From: a virus
Length of the DNA: 64,000 nucleotides
IMG/VR virus record: IMGVR_UViG_3300028365_000002
Location: 51,229-115,228 of that record
Strand: one strand, 5' to 3'
The stretch's first letter is position 1, and each line of letters starts with the position of its first letter. Position numbers and translations under genes: made by a program. Positions 27,335 to 35,992 of this stretch are shown here, piece by piece. The notes under the pieces are model-generated. The model did no database searches. It saw nothing but the letters and a program-made list of their open reading frames with translations, and was not told where the DNA came from.

Positions 27335-28195
27335 ATGAATCAATCATTATACAATTCAGCTGAGTACAACAGTTCGTATGCATGGGCAAATGCCGCTACT
27401 GGTGCAACCCCTGATACACTTAACAAAATTGGATTAAAGGCCCACAACTTTGATAATGTTGTAATTCCGATGAATCCAGAATGGACAAAGGTGGGAATCA
27501 ATCTCAGCGGCGGCGCCGATAGTGCCATAATGGCATTTTTGATGGCCACAACCATTAAAGATAATAATTACAACTGCAAAATTGAGATAATTACATTTGT
27601 ACGCAATTGGTTTACCCGACCGTGGCAATCTACTGTATCGACTAACGTTTATAAGTGGCTCAAAAATAGATTTCCTGACATAATTACACATCAAGTAGTG
27701 ACTTATTTGCCTCCTGAGCTCGAACACGGCGCAATTGGCAATATTCATAATGGCCGATCAATGGATCAGATTATGGTTGGATCGTTTAATAAGTATCTAG
27801 CAGTGACACATCAGTATAATGCATGTTACAATGCTACTACTAAAAATCCAACGGTAGGGTATGAAATTTTCGATAGGATGATGAATCGAGACAACATCGA
27901 ACAATCTCTAAACTCTCTTGCATATATAGCAGACGATACTACATCATGGAGTCTTACACCTCTTCGATTAACAGAAAAAGATTGGGTAATTCGGCAATAC
28001 GTGAATCACGATATACTCGAATTATTGTATATCACTAGAAGTTGCGAAGGCGATAGCAATACTTACCTGTCATCAGGAATGAACTTTACATGGTACACTC
28101 AAAATCCTGACGCACACATACCAGAATGTGGTAAGTGTTTTTGGTGTGTCGAGCGCAACTGGGCAATAGAAAAAGTAGGGTTACATGACAGATAA
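27335..28195 (+). CDS. QueC-like PP-loop ATPase
   Basis: A 286-residue protein. The PP-loop SGGADSA lies at about residues 57-63 and would bind ATP pyrophosphate. The C terminus has RSC followed by CGKCFWCVERNWA, matching the zinc-binding tail of QueC (usual SC...CG.C..C..R..A), which converts 7-carboxy-7-deazaguanine to preQ0. With FolE, QueE, a PTPS-like protein and DpdA in the same genome, a role in making 7-deazaguanine for DNA is attractive. Against this, it sits among radical SAM genes 22 kb away from the others and may act as another amidating or ligase-type PP-loop enzyme. It overlaps the next gene by 11 bases. Confidence 0.6.
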   Translation: MNQSLYNSAEYNSSYAWANAATGATPDTLNKIGLKAHNFDNVVIPMNPEWTKVGINLSGGADSAIMAFLMATTIKDNNYNCKIEIITFVRNWFTRPWQSTVSTNVYKWLKNRFPDIITHQVVTYLPPELEHGAIGNIHNGRSMDQIMVGSFNKYLAVTHQYNACYNATTKNPTVGYEIFDRMMNRDNIEQSLNSLAYIADDTTSWSLTPLRLTEKDWVIRQYVNHDILELLYITRSCEGDSNTYLSSGMNFTWYTQNPDAHIPECGKCFWCVERNWAIEKVGLHDR

Positions 28196-29591
28196 AATTA
28201 CTCCTCCGTCAGAAACATTTTGTATCTTACCTTGGATGCATTTATCTACCCGCCCTGACGGAAGTCTCAGAGTTTGTTGCACTGCCAACGCTAGTAGTGT
28301 TGGCCCAACAAACGACACAGAACACGGTGGGCAAGTGGGAATTCTTAAAACAGACGACGGTAAGCCAAACAACTTAAATGTAAGTGATTTTAAGACTGCT
28401 TGGAACAGCAACTATATGAAAAACGTCCGCAAGCAAATGCTCAACGGAGAAAAGCCTCCTAGTTGTTTAAAATGCTTCAAAGAAGAAGCAGCTGGACATC
28501 GTAGTAAACGGCAGTGGGAAACCAATTACTGGAGCAAACGAGTCGACCTTGAGAAGATACTAGCAGACACTACAGAGGACGGCGAAGTTCCGCCAAATCT
28601 AGCATATATAGACTTACGATTTGGCACTAAATGCCAGTTGGCATGTGTTATGTGTAGTCCCCATGACAGTAGCGGATGGATAAAAGATTATAAGTCCATA
28701 TTCCCAGCCGTTAAAAATGAAAGTCTCAAAGAGATTATGCAGTGGCAAGATAAAGGAAGCACAAACGGATCGAGCTACAACTGGCACAAACAAAATCCAA
28801 CGTTTTGGACACAGTTTTACGAGCAAATGGCAACCATGCAACAAATTTATTTCGCAGGTGGCGAAAGCTTGATTATTGAGGAACATTATGAAATACTCGA
28901 GCACGCTATCAAAATGGGCTATGCTAAGAATCTCGAGTTACGTTATAACTCAAATGGAGTTGAGTGGAGACCTGATTTATTTGAGCTATGGAAGGAATTC
29001 AAAATTGTACGCTTTCATTACTCGATAGATAGTATAAAAGAAATGAACGACTACATTCGATATCCTAGCAAATGGACACGACAAGAAGAAGTATTTCACA
29101 TTCTTGATACACAGACCAGCGACAATGTCGAAGTTACTATTGCATGTGCAGTGCAGGCGTTGAACATATACTATATTCCAGATTTCATACAATGGAAATT
29201 AGAACAAGGGTTTAAGAAAATTAATATGTGGCCGTTCGGTGCAGGCGGAATTAGTCAGCATTTTGTATATTGGCCTGCACACTTGAATGTTAAATCATTG
29301 CCCGCATGGTTCAAACAAGAATGCAGAGAAAAATACGAAGCTTGGTATCCGTGGTGGGAAGCCAATTGGGAGTTAGGTATTCCTGAGTGGCATAAAGGTA
29401 AAGTTGATTACGAACAATGGCGCAGTGCAGAGTACGGTATACAGCGCCTCAACGGTATGTTGCAGTTTATGGAAAGTGAAGACTGGAGTCGTCGCCTTCC
29501 AGAGATGCAAGAATTCTTAAAACTCTGTGACACCCAACGCGGCAATAAATTTGCAGAAACATTTCCAGAAATGAAGGATATATTTAAATGA
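28185..29591 (+). CDS. Radical SAM protein (4), twitch type with N-terminal Cys region
   Basis: A 468-residue protein. The N terminus has FCILPWMHL and GSLRVCC (C13, C31, C32), a segment typical of phage twitch-domain radical SAM proteins, then PPSCLKCFKEE. The catalytic CxxxCxxC is internal, C-QLA-C-VM-C at about residues 149-156, preceded by IDLRFGTK. Further landmarks: IYFAGGESLI in the GGEP position, LRYNSNG, and VRFHYSIDSI. Proteins of this type are frequent in marine T4-like phages, but their substrates are not known to me. The stop codon overlaps the next ATG (ATGA). Confidence 0.85.
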   Translation: MTDKITPPSETFCILPWMHLSTRPDGSLRVCCTANASSVGPTNDTEHGGQVGILKTDDGKPNNLNVSDFKTAWNSNYMKNVRKQMLNGEKPPSCLKCFKEEAAGHRSKRQWETNYWSKRVDLEKILADTTEDGEVPPNLAYIDLRFGTKCQLACVMCSPHDSSGWIKDYKSIFPAVKNESLKEIMQWQDKGSTNGSSYNWHKQNPTFWTQFYEQMATMQQIYFAGGESLIIEEHYEILEHAIKMGYAKNLELRYNSNGVEWRPDLFELWKEFKIVRFHYSIDSIKEMNDYIRYPSKWTRQEEVFHILDTQTSDNVEVTIACAVQALNIYYIPDFIQWKLEQGFKKINMWPFGAGGISQHFVYWPAHLNVKSLPAWFKQECREKYEAWYPWWEANWELGIPEWHKGKVDYEQWRSAEYGIQRLNGMLQFMESEDWSRRLPEMQEFLKLCDTQRGNKFAETFPEMKDIFK

Positions 29592-30853
29592 GTTTTGATA
29601 CAGTAGACTTGCTAACTGGAAATGCTTTTCAGGTTACATGGGATTTAGGGCGACGCTGTAATTATGATTGTAGTTATTGCCCCGTTTATCGACATGACAA
29701 CTTTAGTGCCCATGCTACATTAGATGAATTAAAAAATAACGCCAACTTTGTGTTTGAATATATTGATACATACATGGAACACAGAGATCACAAATCATCC
29801 ACTATTAGTTTTACAGGCGGAGAACCCACAGTAAACCCTAACTTTATAACATTTATTCAATACTTAAAAGAAGAGCATGCTAATAAGTATAAAGATAAAT
29901 GGCGAGCTAGATTTTCATTAACCAGTAATGGTGCAATGGGCGCAAAAATGGCTACAAGAATAATGGAAAATTTGCAGCACATCACTGTGAGTTATCATGC
30001 AGAAAGCGACCTAAAGCTCAAAAAGCAAGTACGAGATCGAATTATGCAATTTCACAAATCTGGCCCACAGCATAACTTTACAATGAATGTAAACGTAATG
30101 TTTCACGCACAACATTTTGACGAATGCAAGGATCTTTGTAATTTTCTAGAAGACGCTGGTGTAAAATATGTACCTAGAATCATCGGCGAAGAAGCCGGCA
30201 GTCGAGACAACTTTGCACACCAGTACACTGACGAACAACTAGACTTTATGAAAAATTACTGGAAGTATCGTAATGCAGAACTAAACAAAGAGCACAAATC
30301 AACTGATAAGCTGCCTAAGTTAATGGAAGAAGTAGAAATAGAAGGTGTGGAAGAGGAATTAGAAGAAGTCCAAGTCAAAAAGCCTGCATCTAAAAAAGAC
30401 GGATGGGCAATCGGCCGCCCGTGTTGTGGTAGTAGAGAAATGTGCTTGAGCAGCAAAACAGAATCTAAGAAAAGTACCTTTGTAGACTTTAGAAACTTCA
30501 AGGGGTGGCATTGCAGCGTCAATTGGTTCTTTCTTCATCTTGAGCAGCAAACCGATCAAGTCTTTCATCACCAAACATGTCAAGCAAAATTTGACCAAAC
30601 ACGCGGCCCTATTGGCAAAATAAGCGAAGGCGCAGCTATTCTTGCACAACTAAGACATCAACTAGAAACCAAAACCATGCCCACAATTGTTTGTCCTAAA
30701 CACACTTGTGGTTGCGGGTTATGCGCTCCAAAGAGTGCATATCCTGAGAATTATAAAACTGTGTTATCTGGTCATGTAAATATGGACGTTTTTAAAAATA
30801 GCGAAGCACCTGTACCAAAATCCGCACCAATAATCCCTACGGAGTATAACTAA
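29588..30853 (+). CDS. Radical SAM protein (5)
   Basis: A 421-residue radical SAM enzyme with C24NYDC28SYC31 in the setting TWDLGRRCNYDCSYC, FTGGEPTVNP (a canonical GGEPT), and FSLTSNGA. It is the closest relative of the intron-containing gene (WILGRFCNYRCSYC), which suggests duplication. A Glu/Lys-rich low-complexity linker (about residues 240-275) separates the barrel from a C-terminal Cys cluster: RPCCGSREMC, then HTCGCGLC, probably for extra Fe-S clusters. It starts with an ATGA overlap on the upstream gene. Confidence 0.85.
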   Translation: MSFDTVDLLTGNAFQVTWDLGRRCNYDCSYCPVYRHDNFSAHATLDELKNNANFVFEYIDTYMEHRDHKSSTISFTGGEPTVNPNFITFIQYLKEEHANKYKDKWRARFSLTSNGAMGAKMATRIMENLQHITVSYHAESDLKLKKQVRDRIMQFHKSGPQHNFTMNVNVMFHAQHFDECKDLCNFLEDAGVKYVPRIIGEEAGSRDNFAHQYTDEQLDFMKNYWKYRNAELNKEHKSTDKLPKLMEEVEIEGVEEELEEVQVKKPASKKDGWAIGRPCCGSREMCLSSKTESKKSTFVDFRNFKGWHCSVNWFFLHLEQQTDQVFHHQTCQAKFDQTRGPIGKISEGAAILAQLRHQLETKTMPTIVCPKHTCGCGLCAPKSAYPENYKTVLSGHVNMDVFKNSEAPVPKSAPIIPTEYN

Positions 30854-31794
30854 TGTGGTCAACTGATACATTAGAGTGGATAGACATCGAACTTACAAGT
30901 TATTGTAACATACAATGCAAAGGATGCTTTCGTGTATTGTCCGATCATGCAGACAAAATATTAAACAAAACATACTTAGACTTGGACACCATAAGAACTA
31001 GATTTCAAAAATCAATGTTTCCAAACATGCAGATTATTAATTTCTGCGGCAGTGTAGACGAACCTACTACACATCCTGATTTCTTTGAAATTATAAAACA
31101 TTTTGCAGACTGGAACGTACACATTAATATTGCTACCAATGGTAGTTTACGAACTGCTGGTTGGTGGGCGAAGCTAGCAGGCATATTACCTGCTAGTCAC
31201 AGAGTTACTTGGGGGATCGACGGAGCTGACGAAACAAGTGAGATCTACCGAGAAGGCAGTAGTTTTAAAAAGGTACAAACCAATTATAGATCGTTTATTG
31301 CAGCAGGCGGCCAATCAGTTTGGCAATATATTGAATTTGAACACAATCAGCACCAAACTCATATAGCAAAACAACTGGCCAAGGACGAAGGGTTTAAAGA
31401 TTTTAAAACCATTATTAGTCATCGACCTGATACTAGTGGTATAACGCACAAAAAAATAGAGGCTGATGAGTCACCATGTATATCTTGCAAATACAGTGGC
31501 CAAAAGCGTATATTTGTTAATCACATGGGTAATGTCATTCCGTGCTGTCATCTCAACAGTAAGATGATGGAGTTTTCAGTAACAGAAAAATCAAAGGATA
31601 GATTTGAAGAAATACTAGTTGACAACGATTACAAAAATGATATTAACTTGGCAAATGTGTCTGTTAAGCAGGCACTACACGGAAAGGTATTTACTGATAT
31701 TATGAATTCGTGGGATAGTGATAACAAGATACCCAAATGTATACAGGCGTGCAAGCAAAATAATCGTGACCATTTTACCAAACAGCAGCTATAA
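30853..31794 (+). CDS. Radical SAM protein (6)
   Basis: A 313-residue enzyme with C18NIQC22KGC25, FCGSVDEPT in the GGEP position, NIATNGSLRTAGWW, and WGIDGADETSEIYR. The C-terminal part has a CISC..SG motif followed by VIPCCHLNS and a final CIQACKQN, consistent with a SPASM-type auxiliary cluster. It starts on the stop codon of the preceding gene (TAATG) and ends the first half of the island, just before a strong sigma70-type promoter. Confidence 0.85.
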   Translation: MWSTDTLEWIDIELTSYCNIQCKGCFRVLSDHADKILNKTYLDLDTIRTRFQKSMFPNMQIINFCGSVDEPTTHPDFFEIIKHFADWNVHINIATNGSLRTAGWWAKLAGILPASHRVTWGIDGADETSEIYREGSSFKKVQTNYRSFIAAGGQSVWQYIEFEHNQHQTHIAKQLAKDEGFKDFKTIISHRPDTSGITHKKIEADESPCISCKYSGQKRIFVNHMGNVIPCCHLNSKMMEFSVTEKSKDRFEEILVDNDYKNDINLANVSVKQALHGKVFTDIMNSWDSDNKIPKCIQACKQNNRDHFTKQQL

Positions 31795-31803
31795 AGTAAA
31801 TAG

Positions 31804-31832
31804 TTGACATAATATTACAATGGTGTTATACT
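31804..31832 (+). promoter_or_regulatory. Strong sigma70-type promoter
   Basis: TTGACA (31804-31809), 17-base spacer, TATACT (31827-31832). The start site should fall near 31839. It is the likely promoter of the intron-containing radical SAM gene and downstream genes. Confidence 0.75.
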
Positions 31833-31838
31833 AAACGT

Positions 31839-31901
31839 ATGACAGAAGATTTATTACAGCAAACCAAATCATGCAAAGGATGGCAAATATATGAACAATA
31901 A
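31839..31901 (+). CDS. Possible 20-residue peptide before a radical SAM gene
   Basis: An ATG at the predicted +1 of the 31804 promoter opens a 20-codon frame (MTEDLLQQTKSCKGWQIYEQ) ending in TAA inside the start of the radical SAM gene. It contains one Cys next to Lys and Trp. It could be a leader peptide controlling the next gene, a modified-peptide precursor, or chance. There is no SD. Confidence 0.25.
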   Translation: MTEDLLQQTKSCKGWQIYEQ

Positions 31902-33261
31902 TTTAAAATGGAGTGAATATGACTTCACAAAAATACCATTTGATGATATAGTAAGTGTTGGGCAACGAACAATGCTATACAGAGATCTATTTACAGTGAG
32001 CTGGATCTTGGGCCGCTTCTGTAACTACCGCTGTTCGTAAACATCAATGCGACTTCCATTGGTAACAATGGTCGAAAACTCCTTTAATTGCTGGAAACCC
32101 CATGCTTTTGGGCAATCAGCAGCCAAGCTTTGTTACACAAAGAAGGTTCAACGACTAGTCGAAAGACGTAGGCTCATGTGAGTCGAAACGGGGAGCATCC
32201 CACAACTGGGATGATGATATAGTCTGATCTGCATGGTAACATGCAGCTGGATACGTTCCGGGACAGTATTAACGACACTGTTTGAACAATATGATTGCTG
32301 GCCTTACGCTCGATCTGATAAAAAAGATCACAGGCCAACCGAGCTTTGTTTAAAAACAATTGACGAGATCAAACGACAAGCTAGAGAAAATGGCTTTAAC
32401 AGCTTTCACTTTTCGTTGAGCGGTGGCGAACCCACGTTCCACCCAGGGTACCTTGACATGCTCAAACACCTTGCTGCTGACGTCGGGTCTACAAATTACA
32501 CATCAACACACATGACCAGCAATTGCTCGCGCCCTATGAGCTGGTTTGAGGAGTATGTAGAAATTACAAAGTCATTCCATCGCGCAAGTATTACTGCAAG
32601 TTTGCACACAGAGCACTTGGACACGACTGCAAAAATGCAAGACTTTGCAGACAAGTTGATATATTGCCAAGAACACGATGTACAAGTTACCATTAATATG
32701 GTTATGGTTCCTGAATGGTTCGACAAAGATTGGAATAACGCATTATTCTTTCATGAGCAAGGAATTAATGTTACGCTCAAGCCGATGAGTGACCCAACTG
32801 CTTCTCGAATTGTAGACGGTTATTCCGAAGAAATACTCAAGGCATTGCACAACGGCATGCCGCAGCGCGCCTATACAGAATCTAAACGCACATGGGCTAA
32901 TCGTCCCAAAGCAACTTTTGAAATACCAAAAGAAGTAGTAGGCAACAACGACGCAAGTGTTCCGTGGCATATGCAGATAGAACTCAAAGACAAGGACGGT
33001 ACAAAATGGTACATGGATCAAGCTGAACGATTCAATGCTTTTAACTTCAATAAATTCAAAGGATGGAGTTGCAACGCTGGGTATCAAGGAATTATAATAC
33101 GTGAACCCGACGGATCGGTTAAACGAAGCTACTCATGTCATGATGTGCCGCTCGGTAATGTCGAAACTGGGTTTAAATTATTTAACAAAGCAATGCCGTG
33201 CATAACAGACAGTTGTGTAAGCAGTGCCGATTCTAAAATTCCAAAACGTAAACTGCCTTAA
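31891..33261 (+). CDS. Radical SAM protein (7), split by a group I intron
   Basis: Exon 1 is 31891-32038 and exon 2 is 32294-33261; joined they give a 371-residue radical SAM protein. Exon 1 starts at ATG 31891 (AAAGGA 10 bases upstream) and ends inside the Tyr codon of the cluster motif; splicing restores C44NYRC48SYC51 followed by WPYA. Exon 2 holds FSLSGGEPTFHPG, THMTSN, ITASLHTEHLD and a C-terminal Cys group (SYSCHD, MPCITDSC). Without splicing, translation stops immediately after RCS at TAA 32038-32040, so the protein depends on intron removal. A reading frame that seems to start at 32233 includes intron sequence and is not the gene start. The closest relative in the window is the 29588 gene. 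Confidence 0.88.
32039..32293 (+). ncRNA. Group I self-splicing intron (no endonuclease gene)
   Basis: A 255-base insertion with the conserved core: P4 strand TGCTG (32089-32093) pairs with CAGCA (32117-32121) inside AATCAGCAGCCAAG; the R element GTTCAACGACTAG precedes P7, whose GACTA (32153-32157) pairs exactly with TAGTC (32220-32224) of the S element. Side helices: P2 CCATTG-GTAA-CAATGG (32056-32071), P8 CATCCCA-CAAC-TGGGATG (32196-32213), P9 CTGCATG-GTAA-CATGCAG (32229-32246), two with GNRA loops. P1: exon TCGT pairs with GCGA (32050-32053), leaving the usual U.G at the 5' splice site. The intron ends with G (32293). No homing endonuclease frame fits inside. Confidence 0.9.
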
Positions 33262-33269
33262 CATAAATA
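33262..33269 (+). promoter_or_regulatory. Late promoter CATAAATA, 5 bases before ATG
   Basis: CATAAATA directly after the stop codon of the radical SAM gene, then five bases and ATG 33275. Same geometry as at 21961 and 24975; predicts a leaderless message. Confidence 0.5.
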
Positions 33270-33274
33270 CTAAT

Positions 33275-33844
33275 ATGAAACATTTCACTGAACTTGCTGA
33301 CTTACCGGTCTTTGACTTACATACCGACCTAACGAAATTAGTAGATGACAACATTATTAAGTATAATAATGGTTCACAAATTTGTTTAAATACTCTTCCA
33401 GGAAAAAATACCGACTACTTATTAGGAACCGGTAGCTTGTATTACGACTGGGATAACTCAACGGTTGACAAAGATGGAAATATTGACGTTCCTGTAAATA
33501 AAGTTATACTTAACGAATCCGACTTTACAATATTATGTGACCAATTTATAAATACAAGTTTTGAAAAAGTATACAATGCGCTTAGTGATAAGTATATCCT
33601 AGGTAGAGTGCGCATAATGAATCTACATCCCAAGACATGTTTGTCTTGGCATGTTGACTACCATCCAAGAGTGCATTTCCCAATAGACACACACACTGGG
33701 TGTTTTATGGTAATTGATGATCAAGTGAAGCATTTAGAAAAAAATAAATGGTATTTTACCGATACTACTATTTTGCATTCGGTCTTCAACGGTAGTAAAA
33801 GTGTTCGATCGCATTTAGTAGCAACAATAATAGGAAATCGATAA
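33275..33844 (+). CDS. Asp/Asn beta-hydroxylase-like 2OG oxygenase (1)
   Basis: A 189-residue protein. I take ATG 33275 as start because frames from 33224 lie inside the upstream gene and lack an SD. The C-terminal half has the cupin-type iron site: LSWHVDYHP (H126, D128), later ILHSVFNGS with the distal His, and an Arg in SVRSHLVATIIG for 2-oxoglutarate. This matches the small aspartyl/asparaginyl beta-hydroxylase-like proteins of phages. It is the first of a run of oxygenase-like genes; it overlaps the next by one base. The substrate is unknown. Confidence 0.65.
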   Translation: MKHFTELADLPVFDLHTDLTKLVDDNIIKYNNGSQICLNTLPGKNTDYLLGTGSLYYDWDNSTVDKDGNIDVPVNKVILNESDFTILCDQFINTSFEKVYNALSDKYILGRVRIMNLHPKTCLSWHVDYHPRVHFPIDTHTGCFMVIDDQVKHLEKNKWYFTDTTILHSVFNGSKSVRSHLVATIIGNR

Positions 33845-34560
33845 TGCCAATATTAACAGATCCAGTACTTGCAAAAGATTTTGTACATGAATTAGAGTGG
33901 ACGCCCGGCTTAGAATTTATATATGAGCAAATACAGCAAATATTTGCACACCTTCCTAACATATATACACAACATCCAGAAACCAACTACTTTATCAATA
34001 ACTATAAAGACCATTATAACTTGTATGATCCGGACAAGCCGGTTATGCAAGTTATTAATACCTCTGACTTAATTGAGCATAAAGAACTTTCACAAGCCCT
34101 GCACAAACACGGTTTTACACAAAGCCTAAAGTTCTTCCAAGCAGATCCGACTCAGCCTGAATTCAAAGCAGTTGAGCACTTATTTTTTGGACACAGGCAC
34201 CATACAAAAACAAGTGTAGCAAGTTTAATATTTCCAGTTGCAGGCTGCGACGAAAATACACTAACAAGTTGGCCTATGTATGAAGACGTAGACGGCTATA
34301 TTCCAGAAGATCCAAATGTCGGAGTATACTGGAGCGAATATTACTGGAAAAAATATAACAAAGGATCTGACAAGTACTTGTTTACAAATGACGATGTTGC
34401 TTGTAGATATGCGCTAGTTGATAAACCGGTATTGTGGAATGTCAAGCAGTGGCATGAAGCAATTAATACTGGAACAAAACATCGGGTGATTTGTAATATT
34501 AATTTTGAAAGTAATACAAAGACGTGGCAAGATAGTATTGACATTGTGAGAAACATATAA
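33844..34560 (+). CDS. Unrecognised protein, possibly cupin/2OG-like
   Basis: A 238-residue protein. The C-terminal region shows a possible double-stranded beta-helix pattern: TSVASLIFPVAG, VLWNVKQWHEAINTG and KHRVICNINF, in which the final His and Arg resemble the distal part of 2OG oxygenases. A clear H-x-D is not visible, although FFGHRHH occurs just before the first strand. It is coupled to its neighbours by single-base overlaps (TAATG). An oxygenase-like or sugar-isomerase-like cupin is possible; I cannot name it. Confidence 0.5.
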   Translation: MPILTDPVLAKDFVHELEWTPGLEFIYEQIQQIFAHLPNIYTQHPETNYFINNYKDHYNLYDPDKPVMQVINTSDLIEHKELSQALHKHGFTQSLKFFQADPTQPEFKAVEHLFFGHRHHTKTSVASLIFPVAGCDENTLTSWPMYEDVDGYIPEDPNVGVYWSEYYWKKYNKGSDKYLFTNDDVACRYALVDKPVLWNVKQWHEAINTGTKHRVICNINFESNTKTWQDSIDIVRNI

Positions 34561-35207
34561 TGGATTGGATTTATGTTATACTCCTTGGTCTATTATGGGG
34601 AACTATTATATCTCACTGGGCAGCAAGTATTCTGCTACATCGATATTATTGTCACAGACAATTTGCAGTACCAAAATGGTTTGAAGCAATTGGACTGGCA
34701 ATGTTAATGGTTGTTGTTATAAAATCGCCAATTGGATGGATAGCTAGTCATCGATTACACCATGCGCATGCTGACACCGAACACGACCCGCACTCTCCTA
34801 AGCATATTGGATTCTGGAAAGTGTTAAGTACTACGTGGAACATTCCTCGTATTCCAATTAAGTATGCAAAGGACTTGTATCAGAACTCTATGTTAGTATT
34901 CTGCCACAAGCATTGGTTTAAGATTATTATAGTTGTTTGGATTGTGTCTTTGTTAATTGGGATTAAGTTTTTTGTTGCATTTGCACTAATGCCCTTTGTT
35001 CATGCTAAACTAGGATTTGGCTTACTTAACACACTAGGACACAAAGATGGCCCAACAAATAATGCTTGGCTGAATTTGTTAATAGCAGGCGAAGGATATC
35101 ATTTAGAGCACCATAATAATTTTAGAAAAATACGGTTACACAAATACGACACCGGGGGCTGGGTAGCACAGCAATTAATAGCACAGAGAATATTCAAAGT
35201 AATATGA
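34560..35207 (+). CDS. Membrane fatty-acid desaturase
   Basis: A 215-residue integral membrane desaturase with the three histidine boxes: H27RYYCH32, HRLHH with following HAHAD (about residues 65-72), and HLEHH near residue 185. Hydrophobic segments at residues 3-20, 45-60 and 120-145 would span the membrane. It matches acyl-CoA or acyl-lipid delta-9 desaturases but is short. It would introduce a double bond into host lipids, or into an acyl chain on the island's product. It overlaps both neighbours (TAATG and ATGA). Confidence 0.85.
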   Translation: MDWIYVILLGLLWGTIISHWAASILLHRYYCHRQFAVPKWFEAIGLAMLMVVVIKSPIGWIASHRLHHAHADTEHDPHSPKHIGFWKVLSTTWNIPRIPIKYAKDLYQNSMLVFCHKHWFKIIIVVWIVSLLIGIKFFVAFALMPFVHAKLGFGLLNTLGHKDGPTNNAWLNLLIAGEGYHLEHHNNFRKIRLHKYDTGGWVAQQLIAQRIFKVI

Positions 35208-35992
35208 ATGACAGAATCGCACAGCTTATGCAGCAAAGTATGGCAATACGTAGTTTTCCTATTAAAGAAATAGTTAATGTTGTTGATGACTTTTCATTAA
35301 CAAAACATGACGAGGTTAGTGTCTTTTCTAGTAACATATCTGAATATTTAAAACCGTACTGTGATTTAAGTGGATTTGAATATTTATATCCGTTAAACGG
35401 CATCACAGAAGGATTAAACTACTGGATGACAGACGAAAAACGTGCAATACAGATTCGTAAAGGTGACTACGTATGGGTAAGTGGCCAGGAGACTGGCGAC
35501 GTACATTATTGGACAAATCCGGCTAGCTTTAATGGAAATTATTGTAGCATTCCAACTGATAAACCTGTTGTACTTGATCTTGCATACTTGTTAAGCACAA
35601 GGGTAACCAACTTTAAAATACCTGACAACGTCGAGAAGGTATTCTTTAGTTTTAGTAAATGTTTTGGCTTGCGTAACTACCGAATTGGCTATTACTGGAG
35701 TAGAACTCCAGATCGATGTTTAGAACCATTAAATGTAAATGCAAAATATTATAATTACTACAGCATGGGCCTAGGCGAAAGATTAATTGAAACTATACCG
35801 ATTGACTTGGTTTATAACACTCTTAAGCCCTATCAAGATACAGTATGTACTGAATTAGATTTAATATCAAGTGATGTAATATGGTTAGCATCATCAGATA
35901 ACCCAATATACAACAAATTTAAAAGAAATCAAACCAACCGGTTATGCATAGCCGACTTAATAAAGGAACAATACCTTGATAGCACCATATAA
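35204..35992 (+). CDS. PLP-dependent aminotransferase-like protein (fold type I)
   Basis: A 262-residue protein. LYPLNGITEGLNYWM resembles the phosphate-binding region, VVLDLAYLLST the Asp/Tyr that contact the cofactor, and VFFSFSKCFGLRNYRIGYYW the Lys motif (K152 as Schiff-base Lys, Arg following as in class I/II aminotransferases). The protein is shorter than usual (about 350-400 residues), lacking most of the small domain. It begins with an ATGA overlap with the desaturase and overlaps the next gene by 17 bases. It may transaminate an intermediate of the island pathway. Confidence 0.6.
   Translation: MNDRIAQLMQQSMAIRSFPIKEIVNVVDDFSLTKHDEVSVFSSNISEYLKPYCDLSGFEYLYPLNGITEGLNYWMTDEKRAIQIRKGDYVWVSGQETGDVHYWTNPASFNGNYCSIPTDKPVVLDLAYLLSTRVTNFKIPDNVEKVFFSFSKCFGLRNYRIGYYWSRTPDRCLEPLNVNAKYYNYYSMGLGERLIETIPIDLVYNTLKPYQDTVCTELDLISSDVIWLASSDNPIYNKFKRNQTNRLCIADLIKEQYLDSTI

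Noticed and set aside
27335-28195. Asparagine synthetase or NAD synthetase
   Set aside because: The PP-loop alone would allow this, but the C-terminal CGxCxxC zinc tail fits QueC better.
32233-33261. Independent gene beginning at 32233
   Set aside because: The first 20 codons are intron sequence (including P9); exon 2 begins at 32294.
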